This document shows, piece by piece, positions 22,540 to 34,539 of a stretch of DNA of 64,000 nt (the stretch's first letter is position 1; each line of letters starts with the position of its first letter). A program made the translations under genes and the position numbers. The notes under the pieces were generated by a model. The model did not search any database, was not told the DNA's origin, and saw only the letters and a program-made list of their open reading frames with translations. Origin of the DNA: Clonostachys chloroleuca. Lineage: Eukaryota; Ascomycota; Sordariomycetes; Hypocreales; Bionectriaceae. The stretch is from contig JBANAY010000003.1 of the NCBI GenBank assembly GCA_037952775.1, positions 2,604,001-2,668,000 on the forward strand, written 5' to 3'.

Positions 22540-25500
22540 ATGGACTACTCGAAGCTGCGCGCGACGGCGCTACGGGATGGAGAGGATGAGGAGGCCGTTA
22601 CTGTCGATACCCGTGCGTTAATAGACAAGGTTCTGGCTCGATATTCGGGAGAGTGGACAACTCTGAGAGAACTTATTCAAAATGCCGCCGATGCCCAAGC
22701 GAAGACCGTCATGGTCAAGTTCGAAACCCTGCCCTCTACTTCAGTGCCACTGCCCAGTACATCAGACCGATCCGAGCTTCTCAAGCATGTAATATCCAAC
22801 CACACCGTGCGCCGATTAGTTGTTCAGAACGATGGACAGCCATTTACAAAGACGGACTGGGGCCGGTTGAAGAGGATTGCCGAGGGAAACCCCGATGAAA
22901 CAAAGATCGGAGCATTCGGTGTTGGTTTCTACAGTGTGTTTGCTGATTGCGAGGAGCCATTTGTCAGCTCCGGAAGCGAAGCCATGGCATTTTACTGGAA
23001 GGGAAATGCGCTCTTCACCAAAAAGTCACAGCTCCCCGAAGACCAGGCTGGTCCGCATACGACATTTGTCTTGGATAATAGAAACACAACTACGCCTCTG
23101 CCAAACTTGCTTTCTGTTAGCCAGTTTCTCGCCACCAGTTTGACTTTTGTTGCCCTCGAAAGTATAGAATTCTGGATAGATGATTATCAGATTCTTTCCC
23201 TAAAGAAGAAAACCTCACCAACTGCCGAATTACAGCTGCCGAAAGGCTTGGAAGCGAGGACCAAGGACGGCCTGATGAAGATTGCGGAGGTTGGGAGAAC
23301 CAGCACGCAGATCGATGCTACATTCATGAATGTTGTTGGGTGGAAGCCCCAAGCCAATACCTCATCTCACAAATCTCCTGACACCGCTACTGTTACTGGC
23401 GAAGCCCCTTCTATTCGCTCTTTCTTCGCGCGGTTGACTGCCGGGTCCTCACAGTCCCTTCTGAAGACAAAGGCACAGAACGAGGAGAGATCAGCTCAAA
23501 GGGCGATATCAGAAGATGTAACAAAACTTGGTTCATCAACAATCTTCCTTAGAGCGACGACTGCAAATATTAAGACCCATGTGGCGGCGTCATTTGCATC
23601 TGAACTTGAACGTGCGACGAAGAAGCCTCCGCCCAAGTCAACCAAGATCTCCATTCTCACGGCATCATATGATGAGGCCCATGCTTCAGAAGAAGCAAAA
23701 GCTGAAGGCGCCGTTGGTAAAGCCACCGATGTGTTTGCTTCGGTTCTCCCAAATAAGAAGCCTGGAGGTCGAATCTTCATCGGATTCCCCACCATGCAGA
23801 CCACAGGTGCTGGATTGCACATCTCTGCGCCTTCGATTATCCCAACCGTCGAACGAGAGGCTATTGATCTGAACGCAAGATGGGTCAGGACGTGGAATGT
23901 TGAGCTTCTCCGAGCTGCCGGAATCATCACTCGGTTAGCTTTTGCAAACGAGATGAACGACCTCCAGAGTCGGCTTCAAAGCACAGCTGATAGCCGCGGC
24001 ATCATCAGCAATGACAACATCGTCAAATTCATGCCTGAAGCCTTGCATAATCTAAAAACATTTACATTCACAGATTCTACCCCCAGCGGGCAGGTAGGGC
24101 AAGTCATTGAGGAATCATTTTGGACTTGTTTCCCTAGATCGGCTTCCATCGAGATCTACTCAAGTCTGGGTGTTCTCCAGACTTCCCGAGTCCGACTTGG
24201 ATCTAAAGAGCTGAGTAAATTTGTCGATAGAATCCCCGTTATTCCTCAGGAGATGTTGGACGTGCCTTTTGTGAGAAAGTTGATCGATTTTGGCCTTGTG
24301 TCCGAAATTACGGTTACTGATGTCAAGAAAGAGCTTGAGATCAAGTCTCTGAATAAAACCCAACTGATCAATTTCATCAGCTGGGCAGGTAAGAAGAGCC
24401 TTACTGGCGAGTTGGACGCTGGCAGCAGGTCGGCACTATTAGAAGTAGCCGTTGCATCTGTCGGCGAAGAGGAAGAAAAAGGCGAGATCATCGCCCTTGG
24501 AAGCATTCAAAACTACTTGGTTCCTGCTAGTATTCCAGCGAATCTTCCAATCCCACCAACCACTATCCCCTTCGTGTTCACTTCCCATTGCCAAAAGGCA
24601 GAACTTGAAGCACTGGGGTGGGAACCTCTGGGAGTCGTCCCTTGGTTACGATTTCTCTTGGAGACAAAGTCTCTCAAGTCAGAGAGCGAGAACTTGACCA
24701 AGGCACCTAAATTTGCGGTCCAGATTTTGACGGTGATATCCAAGAACTGGGATAACCTCAGTGCTACTCAGAGACAGTCTGTTCTTAGCCTTCTCCAGCC
24801 ACAAACGGTCATGCCTACCAAGATGGGTATGAGAAAGCCAGCCGAATCATTCTTTCCGAGTGTGAAGCTTTTCGATGATCTCCCGGTTATTGAAGGTTGT
24901 GACAAGCTCAAAGAAAAGTTCCTGACAGCCATTGGGGTCAGAAAAACGGTTGACCTAGAGACGATCTTTACAAGGCTTCTAAGTTCTTCTGGCGAAGACG
25001 GCCGACAGAAATGGAGTCATATGGAGCTGATCAAATATCTTGCCTCTGTCCAGGGTGATATTCCTGCGGAGGATCTTCGAAAGCTCCAAAACTCCAAGAT
25101 TTGCCCTGCTGAAGCCGGTCCCAAGGGACTCGAGCCCACAAAGGGGAGCAAGACTCTTTACAAAGTCTCTGAACTCTTTGAGCCGAAAGATTCCCTCAGA
25201 GCACTGAGGTTGCCAATCCTGCAATGGCCAGGCCCTCCTGGTAGTTTCCGTCAAGGATCCCCAGAAGCGCGCTTCTTAGCCGTCTTGGGACTTCGACCCT
25301 CTCCCTCTGCTCCTGAATTGATTGAGATGATGGCGAGCAAGGATGAATCTCTTCGTGTAACTGCCATGACATACTTCATTGCCAACCATCACACCAATAG
25401 GTACTTCGCCTTCGATGTTTCAAGCTGCCGCAAAGCCATAATGCCTTTGCAAGGAAGCTCCCAGCTGGTTGTTCCGTCTGCTTGCTTCACCAATGAGCGC

Positions 25501-27953
25501 GCGTCCATTCTAGGGTTTCAAATTCTCCGGAAAGATTTACATGACCATGCCAATGTGAGTTTCATTGCGCTTTCTATTTAAGGCGGGTACTAATTGATCA
25601 TTGTTTAGAAATTCGGAGTAGCTGGAGACCCTCCTATGGTAGAGTGTGTGAATCGACTTCTTGCCAATCCTCCCCAGTCTCATCAGGCGGCAGTCCCTCT
25701 CTTTGGGTACTTTGCGTCTCGAATTCGCGAGATTGGCGAGAACAACAAGGCGAAGCTCCGTAATGCGCACATCGTGCCAGTTCTTCGAACTTCTTCTCCC
25801 AAAGGGGACAGTAAATCAACTACAACTACGTCGTATGTCAGTCCCTCACGGGTATATCTTGGGACATCCGCAACATATGGCGATATTTTCGACTTTGTGG
25901 ACTTTGGTCAGGATGCCAACGCTTTTTTGTTCACTTGCGGAGCAAAGAGCGAGCCGACCAAACTCGAGGTTGCAAATATGGCATGCAACGAGCCCGCCAG
26001 GCTTTTGAGTGTGCTCCAAAGTCCTGAGAAGTACCTCGATCTACTCAAGTCTCTAGCAGACGCTTCATCGACTCTCCATCGGGATAAGGAACTGTGGCGG
26101 AAGATGAAATCGGCCAGCTTCCTCCTTGCTTACAAGGAGTTGACAGCTCCCAAAGAGAATTTGATTGAGTTGGAAGAAGACGAAGTACCGATCAAGCATT
26201 ATCAACTAGCATCAGCAAACCAGATTGTTGTACTGGACGATATCATCAGTTATCGTCTTTTTAAGGATCAACTTGTCTGTGCCCCTGAAGAGGATGCTCT
26301 TGAGAAGTTTTATCTCGCTCTTGGTGCTCAAAAGCTCAGTAGCATTGTTCAAGAAGATGTCCGAATCGGTCCTCAGTCTGGTAGAGGCAAGGCCGCCGAC
26401 ACTCTTAGAAAACACGTGCTGGAGAGATCCAAGATCTTTCTGTATGAGTATGCCAACTATCGTCGGGATGCAATCAAACATGACACAAAGTGGCTTGAGA
26501 AGAACCTGCAGGTAGAAATGGTTACATCAGTTGCGCTCAGGCGAACCTTGCAAGGCCAACGGAAAACCCATACAGAGAAAAGGTCTGCCGCTGGAACCAA
26601 GCATACCGGCTCCTGGGTTCTCTATGTGGCTGATGATGGAAAGCCGGATATGTACCAGGTTGGGCAGGCTATCTGCCAGATGCTTCTCGACCGACCTAAT
26701 CAGCAAGCCTATCTCTTTTTCGAGCCATTCCTGACTCTTGACTTGTATGGACTCCGAGCTCGAGGTTACAACGTTGACAGGATTCTGCGCGCAAAGGCCG
26801 CAGAGGCAAGGATCGCCGAGGAGGAGCGCCGCAAAGCTTTGCAAGAGGAGCAACAGAGAATCCAAGACCGAGAGAAACTTTGGGCCCAGCAAACCAATAC
26901 GGTTGAGAAACAAGGAGAAAGCAGTTCTGGCATAGCAAAGGCACCCGATACTCCGAACCAAGTGATGCCTGGCTCGTGGGACTCACCCGATGAGCCAAAG
27001 GTTGACATGTCCGACTATGCCAGAAAAGGTCGCAATTTGTTCTCGAACCTCACACGCCGTTTCGGATTCGACACCCAAGAAGAGACAGATGCCCAGCGTC
27101 AGCTAGAACAATTCGTAGACAAGCCCAAAGAGCCTACAACAACCGCAGGACCGGCACAAGAGAATAACACGAGGCGACCTCAGAATGACGACGGCCGGGT
27201 GACCAGTCCAGCTGTTGTGCAACAGAACCTGCTCAACGCCATCAATGCCTCGCGTCCACATGGTTCTTCGAATCTCTTCTCTGACCCTGAAGTCAATGAA
27301 GTCAAAGAGCAAGCTACATACTGCGATCAAAAACCAGCTCAGAATATATCCTTTGCTGCCGAAGCGTCTAATGGCATGAAGGTATACGTGTCTAACGAGA
27401 TGACAACTTCGGGTGCCAAGTTCATTGCTGCGAACAGCTTGGCTATCAATGCATTCGCTGGAATTCTCATGGATGTCGCTAATGTCTACTCCTTATCTCG
27501 CAATGTTGTCCACATCTTCTATGACGAGTCTGGAAACACAATCGCGTTCAACAAAGGAGGAAGTTTGTTCTGTAATTTCAGGTTCTTCCTTCAGCTTCAT
27601 GCTGCCCAAATTAGCGGTCAGAATGCCGGGGCTGCTAAAGCTGAAGCTGCTACTTGGTGGTGGGTTGTCCTAGCTCATGAGCTGGCGCACAATCTTGTTT
27701 CAACACACAATTCTGACCATAGCTACTATACGTAAGTCTATATTCCCACCCCATGTCGAGAAATTTCAAGCAGTTGCTAACACCGTACAGCGAGTCTTTC
27801 ATACAACAGTACTTTGGCAAAATGATGGTGAAGGCGGCCACATGGGTGCAACAACCCACGTCCACTGCAAGCCAGCAATCACAACCATCGCAACAACCAC
27901 CCACTTCTGCACGAGAACCGCCGCCACCTTATTCAACTAGATCCGGTCGATAA
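22540..27953 (+). CDS. Giant GHKL-ATPase protein, DUF3684 family, with HELAH motif
   Basis: 1,766 residues from three exons: 22540-25554, 25609-27731 and 27791-27953. The N-terminus is an Hsp90/sacsin-like ATPase fold: ELIQNAADAQA (N box, about 44-54), VQNDGQPF (about 95-102) and IGAFGVGFYSVF (about 123-134). The middle, about 1,200 residues, matches no domain I can name beyond the fungal DUF3684 family. A charged coiled-coil-like stretch (AEEERRKALQEEQQRIQDRE) precedes a Pro/Asn/Gln-rich linker. Near the C-terminus WWWVVLAHELAHNLVSTH gives HExxHx5H (H1695, E1696, H1699, H1705), like a zinc peptidase of the WLM/SprT kind. The tail is Gln/Pro/Ser-rich. Function is not established; a chaperone-like or protein quality role is inference. 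Confidence 0.85.
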
Positions 27954-28836
27954 ACACCAACGTACTACACTCTAGATGAGTCGCACATGCTTTTTTCCAC
28001 TCGCGAGAAATTGTATTTTTTGAAGCTGCAGAAAGACGCAGCCGGCGTTAGGGGTTCTGGATTGCTTTTTGTGTTTTGACTAAGTATGAGCCCGAAGGAG
28101 CTTACATCCTCCCTCATTAGACATAATTAGAACAATAGAATCACACTCTCCCTTACTGATAATCTATTTCCGTCTTTGATGTCACATTAGATGCAAGGTG
28201 TGAGAGTGTGAGAACATCAAATCCCAGGATAAAAAAAAGAAGAAAGGGGCAGCTGTGAGACCAGTTATGGAATCGAAGCAGGAAGCAATAGAAAAGGCAA
28301 AAGGGTAAGCGAAGATCCCAGAAGGATGATTTTAGCCAGTTAGTCAAATAATTGCAGCTACTTCGCTGATATTGGTTGATTGTATTATTGCTTATATGCT
28401 GCCTGGTTGCTCTGGTCGGCGAGCTCGAGTTGGCTTAGTCTGGCTGTGCCGATCAACTCACCCTTGCTACCAAAAGCCATCATGATATTTCAGTTCATTC
28501 GAATATGATAATACGTATTCCCCAAGAAGAAGACAACTAGATTAAACAGTCTTTCAATTCATGTTAATATTTGATGGCCTGCTTCTGATCTATCATGGAG
28601 TGGAAATGGGAGCATCTTCATTGGATGAGAGCCTGCTGAGAATCACGTGACTCCACTGTGGATCAGCTTCGGCAATCCAGCTCAATCAACTCTACACCAG
28701 GAACATCACCTCACGACGCTCTGAGGCAATTCCCCGACGCAAAGCTTCGCCTACCAGCCACTCACTACCCCAATCGGAGAGATAAACGCATTACCCTCCC
28801 GTTCTCCGACTTTCGAGCGAAAACAATTGGCCCATC
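27954..28836. other. Intergenic region after the DUF3684 gene
   Basis: AT-leaning spacer between two same-strand genes. A palindromic TCACGTGA (28643-28650) lies 187 bp upstream of the next ATG and could bind a bHLH factor. No gene seen. Confidence 0.5.
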
Positions 28837-29204
28837 ATGGTGCACCGCATTGCCTTCTGGAGCACCTTCGGTACGGCAGATTCCAATCCCACTCAAAACC
28901 CAACCTCGTGATATCGAACGAGATAGAGAGGACAAGGGGGGACGAAGAAACCATGAAAGCTAACAGAGATGCTCGAAAATTAGGCTTGGCCGTGCGCTTC
29001 TGGCAGGTCGGCATCGAGATGCGGCCTTTCTTCAACAAGGGATCCCTCTGGGTGTACCCTGTGTACGCGGCCGGCGGCGCCAGCTTCGGGTACTGGCTGC
29101 AGGGCGTCGACGACAAGCAGACAGCGCTGCTGGAGGAGCGCAAGGACAAGCTGCTGGAGAAGAGGGCGAGGAAGGCCGCGAGGGATGCTGAGGCTCTGGC
29201 TTAG
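28837..29204 (+). CDS. Small probable mitochondrial inner-membrane protein
   Basis: 84 residues from two exons, a 34-nt first exon (28837-28870) and 28984-29204, separated by a 113-nt intron. The splice reads MVHRIAFWSTF then GLAVRFWQVGIEM. One membrane segment is likely (LWVYPVYAAGGASFGYWL), followed by a basic/acidic helix (LLEERKDKLLEKRARKAARD). The size, single membrane span and charged tail resemble fungal respiratory-complex accessory subunits such as small complex I proteins, and I believe orthologues are widespread in Pezizomycotina, but I cannot assign a subunit name. The ATG at 28837 with the mini exon is preferred over an in-frame ATG at 28953, because the latter lies inside the intron. 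Confidence 0.7.
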
Positions 29205-29638
29205 GCTTGAGTTGTACCGATAATAAATGTCTGGGGAGGGGGGAGCAAAGAGCAAAAGATTTCGAACTCGGTAGAGCCCTCGATGGATTGGGGGGGTTGC
29301 CTGCCGACTGTACATATTCGGGAATTAGACCTGGGGCGTGAGATGCGTTGCGTCCAGGCGGAGCAAACAAACTACGGTTACTCACTTCCTTTTGTCGTCA
29401 CGAGTGTTTGTTCTATTCACTGTACGTCGGCTGCTCAGACGTATGGCAGATTAGCGGGCTCGTCTGTAATGTTGCTGCATGAAGGGTCATGAAACTCGGA
29501 GACACCACTTCCACAGCTACAATAAAAAAAATGAAACGTCACGGTAATGGCACGATTGAGCACGGTCATGGTCTTGAATTATCTTAACATGTCATTTTAT
29601 TGCTTGTTCACAGCTCCCAACATTAGGATATGTGCTAT
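29205..29638. other. Convergent intergenic region before GCD2 3' end
   Basis: 434 bp between two convergent stops. Nothing recognised apart from an A-rich stretch near 29520. Confidence 0.5.
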
Positions 29639-31098
29639 CTATAATTCCTCTAGCTTCCTGAGGATTGCCGGTACTGCCGTCGGTGACGCATTGCCCAACT
29701 CTGTGATGATTGTAGAGATGTATCTATCCCTCGTGGTGTCGAACAGCAGGCGGAACCCGACATCGGACAGCCGCTCGGGATCAATCTCGTTGTATGTGAG
29801 CGAGTCGATGGACACACGCTCTGTGAAGTTGATGGTCTCGCAGAGCGCCACGACCTGGATGCCCAGGTCCTTGGCGGCCATTGCGATGTCGCAGGTGCCG
29901 GATCGAGCGTACATGGCCCCGTTGCTGAACATGGCTTCAGCGGCAACCAAAACCACCGATACGTCGCGGAGGTTGGAACGTAGGGCACCAAGGTCTGATA
30001 CGTATGTGACTGGAATGCCGGCAGCGGCGAGAGCCTTGGAGTGCTCGACACCAACTCGCTCAAAGGCGTCGTCGATGAGCACTACGCTGAACTGCTTCCC
30101 TTGCTCCTGGGCTTGGAGCAGGGCCCGCTGGACGAGGTGATGGTGGGCGTAGGTGAGCACTACCTGGTCGTCCTCGATCAACTCGGCGGCGGTGTTGGCG
30201 ATGACGAAATCTGCCAGGGTCACACGCTCGTGAATGAAGTTGTCGATGGATTCGCAGAGAAGCTTCTTGGCTTCCAGGTCTGGTAGATCAATGTCGATCT
30301 TGCTGATTTGCAGTTTCAACCATCGGATCGCATTGCCCATGGAGAAGCACATGGGGCGGCATGCTGTGAGATAGTCGATTTGTGGGTTGAGAACGTGTGA
30401 GGTGAAGTGGCGTGAGAAGGTGGTTCCGATGGGAGTTGTGTATGAGTCAATAACCTTTGAGGCGGGTTAGATTTTGAATTTCCTATTAATCTCAACTGGA
30501 GAGCATGCCGCATTACCTTCTTGAAAGCGTAGAGAGTAGCCTCCAGCCGAGTGATGCTATCGCTCAGCGCAAAGGTACTCATGTGCTGGCCCAGCACAAG
30601 GACAGCGGGGTCGACGTCCTTGTCCGCCTGGGTGATGTTTATTCTTCGGGCCATGGAGAGATGGCCGAAGCATTCGGGGACGGCTGGCTTCACCTCCTTG
30701 GGTACCACAGGCGCCGCGGCAGCTGGCTTCGCATGGTGTCCCTTGTGCTGTCCTCCCGCCTGGCCGTCCTGCTTGGGCTTGCCCTTGCCTCCCTTGCCCC
30801 CATCCCCGGCTCCTTCTTGTCCGCCCGATGGCTGGCCTTGTGAAGTCTGGGCAGCCTTGGCCTGTGCTCGTCTTGCGGCCTTCTCCTCCTTGGCCTTCTT
30901 TTTTAACTCGGCGCCTGAGAGCTTCTTCTCGCCCGCGGGCTCCCCACCCTTTGCGGGTTGTTCGCCTTTCGCCTTTTGGTCTTTGGGCTGGGTCTCCTTC
31001 TGACTCTTCTCGGTCGTCGTCTGGGCTGTCTGGGTCTCCGGTGCATGAGGTGCCTGAGGTGGCTCTGCTGGGGCAGAGGTATTTGCCTCGGTCGCCAT
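29639..31098 (-). CDS. GCD2: Translation initiation factor eIF2B subunit delta
   Basis: Regulatory subunit of the guanine-exchange factor for eIF2, and part of the general amino acid control circuit (GCD2). Exons 31098-30517 and 30454-29639, with a 62-nt phase-0 intron after YAFKK, encode 465 residues. The first about 125 residues are low-complexity Lys/Ala/Gln/Gly (KAKEEKAARRAQAKAA), as in other delta subunits. The rest is the IF-2B alpha/beta/delta fold, with CFSMGNAIRWLK, FVIANTAAELI, VVLIDDAFERVG, GIPVTYVSDLGAL and GTCDIAMAAKDLGIQVVALCET. The start is the first ATG in frame; upstream codons are open only from a TTG. The gene ends in a Leu/Glu-rich tail as in homologues. Confidence 0.93.
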
Positions 31099-31325
31099 AG
31101 CTGTCGGGCTGTGTGTGGGTGGGAAATCCAACGACGTGGGGTTGACAAGACAGTTCCGATTCACGACGATGGAAGTTGACAAGAATCTAACCGAATGCAG
31201 TGGAAATCCGTATTCGTTCGATCGCACACGGCTTGGGGAATAATCTGGATGTCGCCCGTAGTTATCGCGCAGTGTTGGGTTTCGCAATGGGCATCAAATT
31301 GTTCGCTAGACAGTCATGGGAAGTT

Positions 31326-31332
31326 TGAGTCA
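31326..31332. promoter_or_regulatory. TGAGTCA element upstream of GCD2
   Basis: Consensus bZIP (Gcn4/CPC1-type) heptamer 228 bp upstream of the GCD2 ATG. A second one, TGACTCA, lies at 32241-32247 on the CDC16 side. A match by chance is possible, since a 7-base motif is expected every several kb. Confidence 0.4.
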
Positions 31333-31568
31333 CTGCTGAACAAAATGCAAGGATGCCCCGCGCTACTACGATGACCGCACTGCGGCCGAGATTTTTTTTC
31401 CCGCCGCATAAGTTTAACGAGCCTCGACACGTCAACCGGCATTTACCATGCACTCAAACTCGAGGCTATATAGCGATTGCTGTTACATCTTGAAATGAAT
31501 ACATCCTTAATTAAAAGTGTCTGATCTATCCCTTCCACTTAGCTAGCTACCCTACCCTTCTTGGCGTC

Positions 31569-31679
31569 TCAGTGTCGCATCTTTACGTTTTCCTCTCCCG
31601 ATTTCACTTCACCCTCAAGATTAATTTTCCCAAGATTGATTCCAAAAACACGAAGATATCCTCCTCCGGTGGACCGCAT
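31569..31679 (-). other. Short open frame or upstream ORF (36 codons)
   Basis: First ATG downstream of the leftward promoter. It reads 36 residues, Gly/Glu/Lys-rich, with a stop at 31569. No family recognised. If the transcript continues into GCD2 it would be an upstream ORF; otherwise it lies in a non-coding RNA. Confidence 0.25.
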
Positions 31680-31965
31680 TCTTCTTCCTTGCTTCTGAAT
31701 GTGTAGACACTTTGTCTGGACGACCTTCTTCACGCCAATCCACAAGGGACTCGGCCGCAATGAAAGACAAAAAGACACAATGTGTGTGAACGAAGGGTTC
31801 CAAAAATTCCTCCTCCACAATAAAGTAGAAGAGAGTAGTCTTTGAATAGTTTTCAACTAGCAAAATTCCTTTCTCAGCTCAACGCTTCACGGAAAAGGAA
31901 AATGCCCGAGCACGCGGATGGAGAAGAAAGAAGAAAAGAGGAAAAGAGTTGGAGGCAGTGCGAGA

Positions 31966-32114
31966 ATTTATAGGTCTTTTCTGATGGTCCGTGCGCAGGA
32001 GTGATCACCGCAGACGGTACCTACAGCATGTACCTTCTTACGCATCGACCTGTGATTGGCTGTGAGGAAGGTCCAGGCAGAAGGGGTGCCCAAGAACAAA
32101 GACTTGTGATTGGC
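31966..32114 (-). promoter_or_regulatory. Leftward promoter: TATA box plus two CCAAT boxes
   Basis: Read on the minus strand, CTATAAAT (31973-31966) is preceded by two GCCAATCACA copies (32060-32051 and 32114-32105), about 80 and 135 bp upstream. It is followed by a strongly CT-rich stretch with no ATG for about 250 nt. This is the layout of a strong fungal promoter. It could serve GCD2 through a long leader or a separate short transcript. Confidence 0.5.
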
Positions 32115-32606
32115 CAAGCATTCTAGGCAGTTACTCTTAGGTTCAGCCTCACAGCAGCCTCAAAGCATGCCTGCCAGGCACCGGCCCTTTCACCAGACTG
32201 ATGAATTTGATAGGGCAGCTGTCTGAAGTCGCCCGATCTTTGACTCATCTGTTACAGAACAGATACTCGTATGATGAGAGCATTCTGCAGTAGAAAGCGT
32301 AATATGCCACAAACACGAGGAAGAACAAGATTTCCCAAGCACGGCTTATTCTTTGAGTGTACGTAGGGTACGGAAGGAGTTACTGAGCACTAAGTACCTG
32401 TGTACTTGTACAGCCTGTTGCTGGGCACAACCCCGCGACGCGTGCACGCGACAGGTAATTAATCCAAACAAAGCAGCCGCAGCGAGGGTGTGGCTTCTAG
32501 TGCTGCTCAGTCTCCACAGCTGGCTTCAATCGGCCTTGTGAATTGAATTGTCCGTAAATCCCATGTCTACGCATGCAAATGCAGCATTTACACACCCACG
32601 CCCATA

Positions 32607-34539
32607 ATGGAAAGGTTCCTGCGCGAATGGAGGCAAGATGCCTTGAACAAAGCGCAGTACGACTCGGCCATCTTCATCGGTGACAAGTTGCTGGCCCTGA
32701 CAAGTATGTTGTGTTGGACCTGAACGTCATGTCTTCGAGACCCTGCAATCGCAACGCCGCTGACAATCTGATCCCCCGCGGTCCCTAGACGACGATAATG
32801 ATGCATTCTGGCTGGCCCAGGTACATTTTGCTACCGGCAACTTCACTCGCGCCCACGCATTTCTCATGAAGCAAGACCTCATCACTCGCAGTCCGGCCTG
32901 TCGGTATCTCGCTGGCCATTGTTTGATCAAGCAGTCTCGTTTCGAGGAAGCCCTCACAGTTCTCGGCGAACGGAATCCTACCCATCTGATCACCAATCCG
33001 GGCCCCAGTCACAAACGCAAGGCACAGACTCGCCATGTGGCACGCACCAGCAAGCGCGGGGAGGAAGAGGAGGCACTTCTCAAGGAGGAGGCGGCGAACC
33101 GACGCTTTGAAGCAGCCATGTGCTTTCTCAGAGGCATATGTTACGCGAAGCAGAACGCATTCGATGCCGCCAAGGAATGTTACAAAGATGCTGTCCGGAT
33201 TGACGTCCAGTGTTTCGAGGCTTTCCAACAGCTCATGAAGAACTCCCTGCTGTCACCAGATGAGGAGTGGCACTTTCTAGAATCTTTGAATTTCGACTCG
33301 GTGCACGTGTCTGGCGATGATTCGGCATCCCAGGAGGCCGCCGACTTCACACGAATGCTCTACACAACTCGTTTGTCCAAATATCGAAACCCAGACGCCT
33401 TCGAGACCGCATACGAGTCCTTGTCTACTCACTACCATCTGGCCGACAACCCGGACCTCCAGCTCGCCCGGGCCGATTTGCTTTACACACAATGCCGCTA
33501 TCAAGATGCGCTGGCAATCACCAACTCGATTCTCGAAAACGACAAATACAACTTTACAATATACCCAGTCCATCTCGCCTGCCTTTACGAGCTCAACATG
33601 AAGAACATGCTGTTCCTCATCTCGCACGACCTCGCCGACAGTCACCCTGAGGAACCCTGCACATGGCTCGCAGTTGGTGTATACTACTTTGCCAGCAAGA
33701 AGATCGCCGAAGCGCGACGATATTTCAGCAAGGCCAGCATGATGGATGCGCATTTCGGACCTGCCTGGATCGGGTTTGCGCATACTTTTGCCGAGGAGGG
33801 AGAGCACGACCAGGCAATCTCGGCATATTCAACAGCCGCCCGGCTATTTATGGGCACACATCTACCCCAGGTCTTCTTGGGGATGCAGAATCATGCTCTC
33901 AACAATATGACACTGGCAGAAGAGTTCCTGAAAACAGCATATGGGCTGTGCAAAACAGATCCTCTGCTGCTAAATGAGATGGGAATTGTAAAGTACCACC
34001 AGGACAGGCTCGAGGAAGCTGCGCAGTACTTTTTGGCGGCGCTGAAGATTGCAGATGAGATTGACAGTGAGCCGTCTGCTTGGATCGCACCTCGAACAAA
34101 CCTGGCACATGCCTTACGACGACTCCGGCAGTTCAATAAGGCACTGGCTCACTTCGACGAGGTGCTGAGACTTGGTGGAAAGGATGCGGCAATCTTCAGC
34201 GCCAAGGGGCTGATACTTATGGAGCAGAACAAGCCTGAGGAAGCAGTCGTGGTCTTGCACGAAGCTCTAGCGATCAACCCACAGGACAGCATCGCGACGG
34301 AGCTCCTCAACAAAGCACTGGACGAGACGGCGGTGATGGACGGAATCGCCGAGGATGAAGCAGAGGATTTGGCGGACTTTGAGCAAATCTTGGATGAAAA
34401 GAAAATAGCTGCGGCTCACAAGGTAAACGGGGAACACTACGGCAGAGGCATGCTGGAAAAGGGCAAAGGAACAGTCGGGAGGACTCGTGTTTCTATGCTA
34501 GAAGAGGAGAGCATGATGGATATGACTGATGAGGATTAG
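32607..34539 (+). CDS. CDC16: Anaphase-promoting complex subunit Cdc16/APC6
   Basis: TPR scaffold subunit of the APC/C ubiquitin ligase that triggers anaphase. Exon 1 (32607-32703) reads MERFLREWRQDALNKAQYDS and ends in GDKLLALT. After an 85-nt intron exon 2 (32789-34539) continues NDDNDAFWLAQVHF. 615 residues in total. At least a dozen tetratricopeptide-type helices are visible, for example CRYLAGHCLIKQSRFEEAL, WLAVGVYYFASKKIAEARRY, NLAHALRRLRQFNKALAHF and AKGLILMEQNKPEEAVVVL. A Lys/Arg/Glu insert (KRGEEEEALLKEEAANR) separates the first repeats. The C-terminus is acidic. Length is at the short end for fungal Cdc16 because the long N-terminal tail of some homologues is missing. Confidence 0.93.

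Larger units (their letters stand above)
31099..32606. other. Divergent intergenic region GCD2 / CDC16
   Basis: 1.5 kb between divergent starts, unusually long for this window. It includes bZIP sites (31326-31332, 32241-32247), two CCAAT boxes, a TATA box, and a pyrimidine-rich leader pointing leftwards. A 36-codon open frame (31679-31569, minus) is the first ATG downstream of that promoter. Confidence 0.6.
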
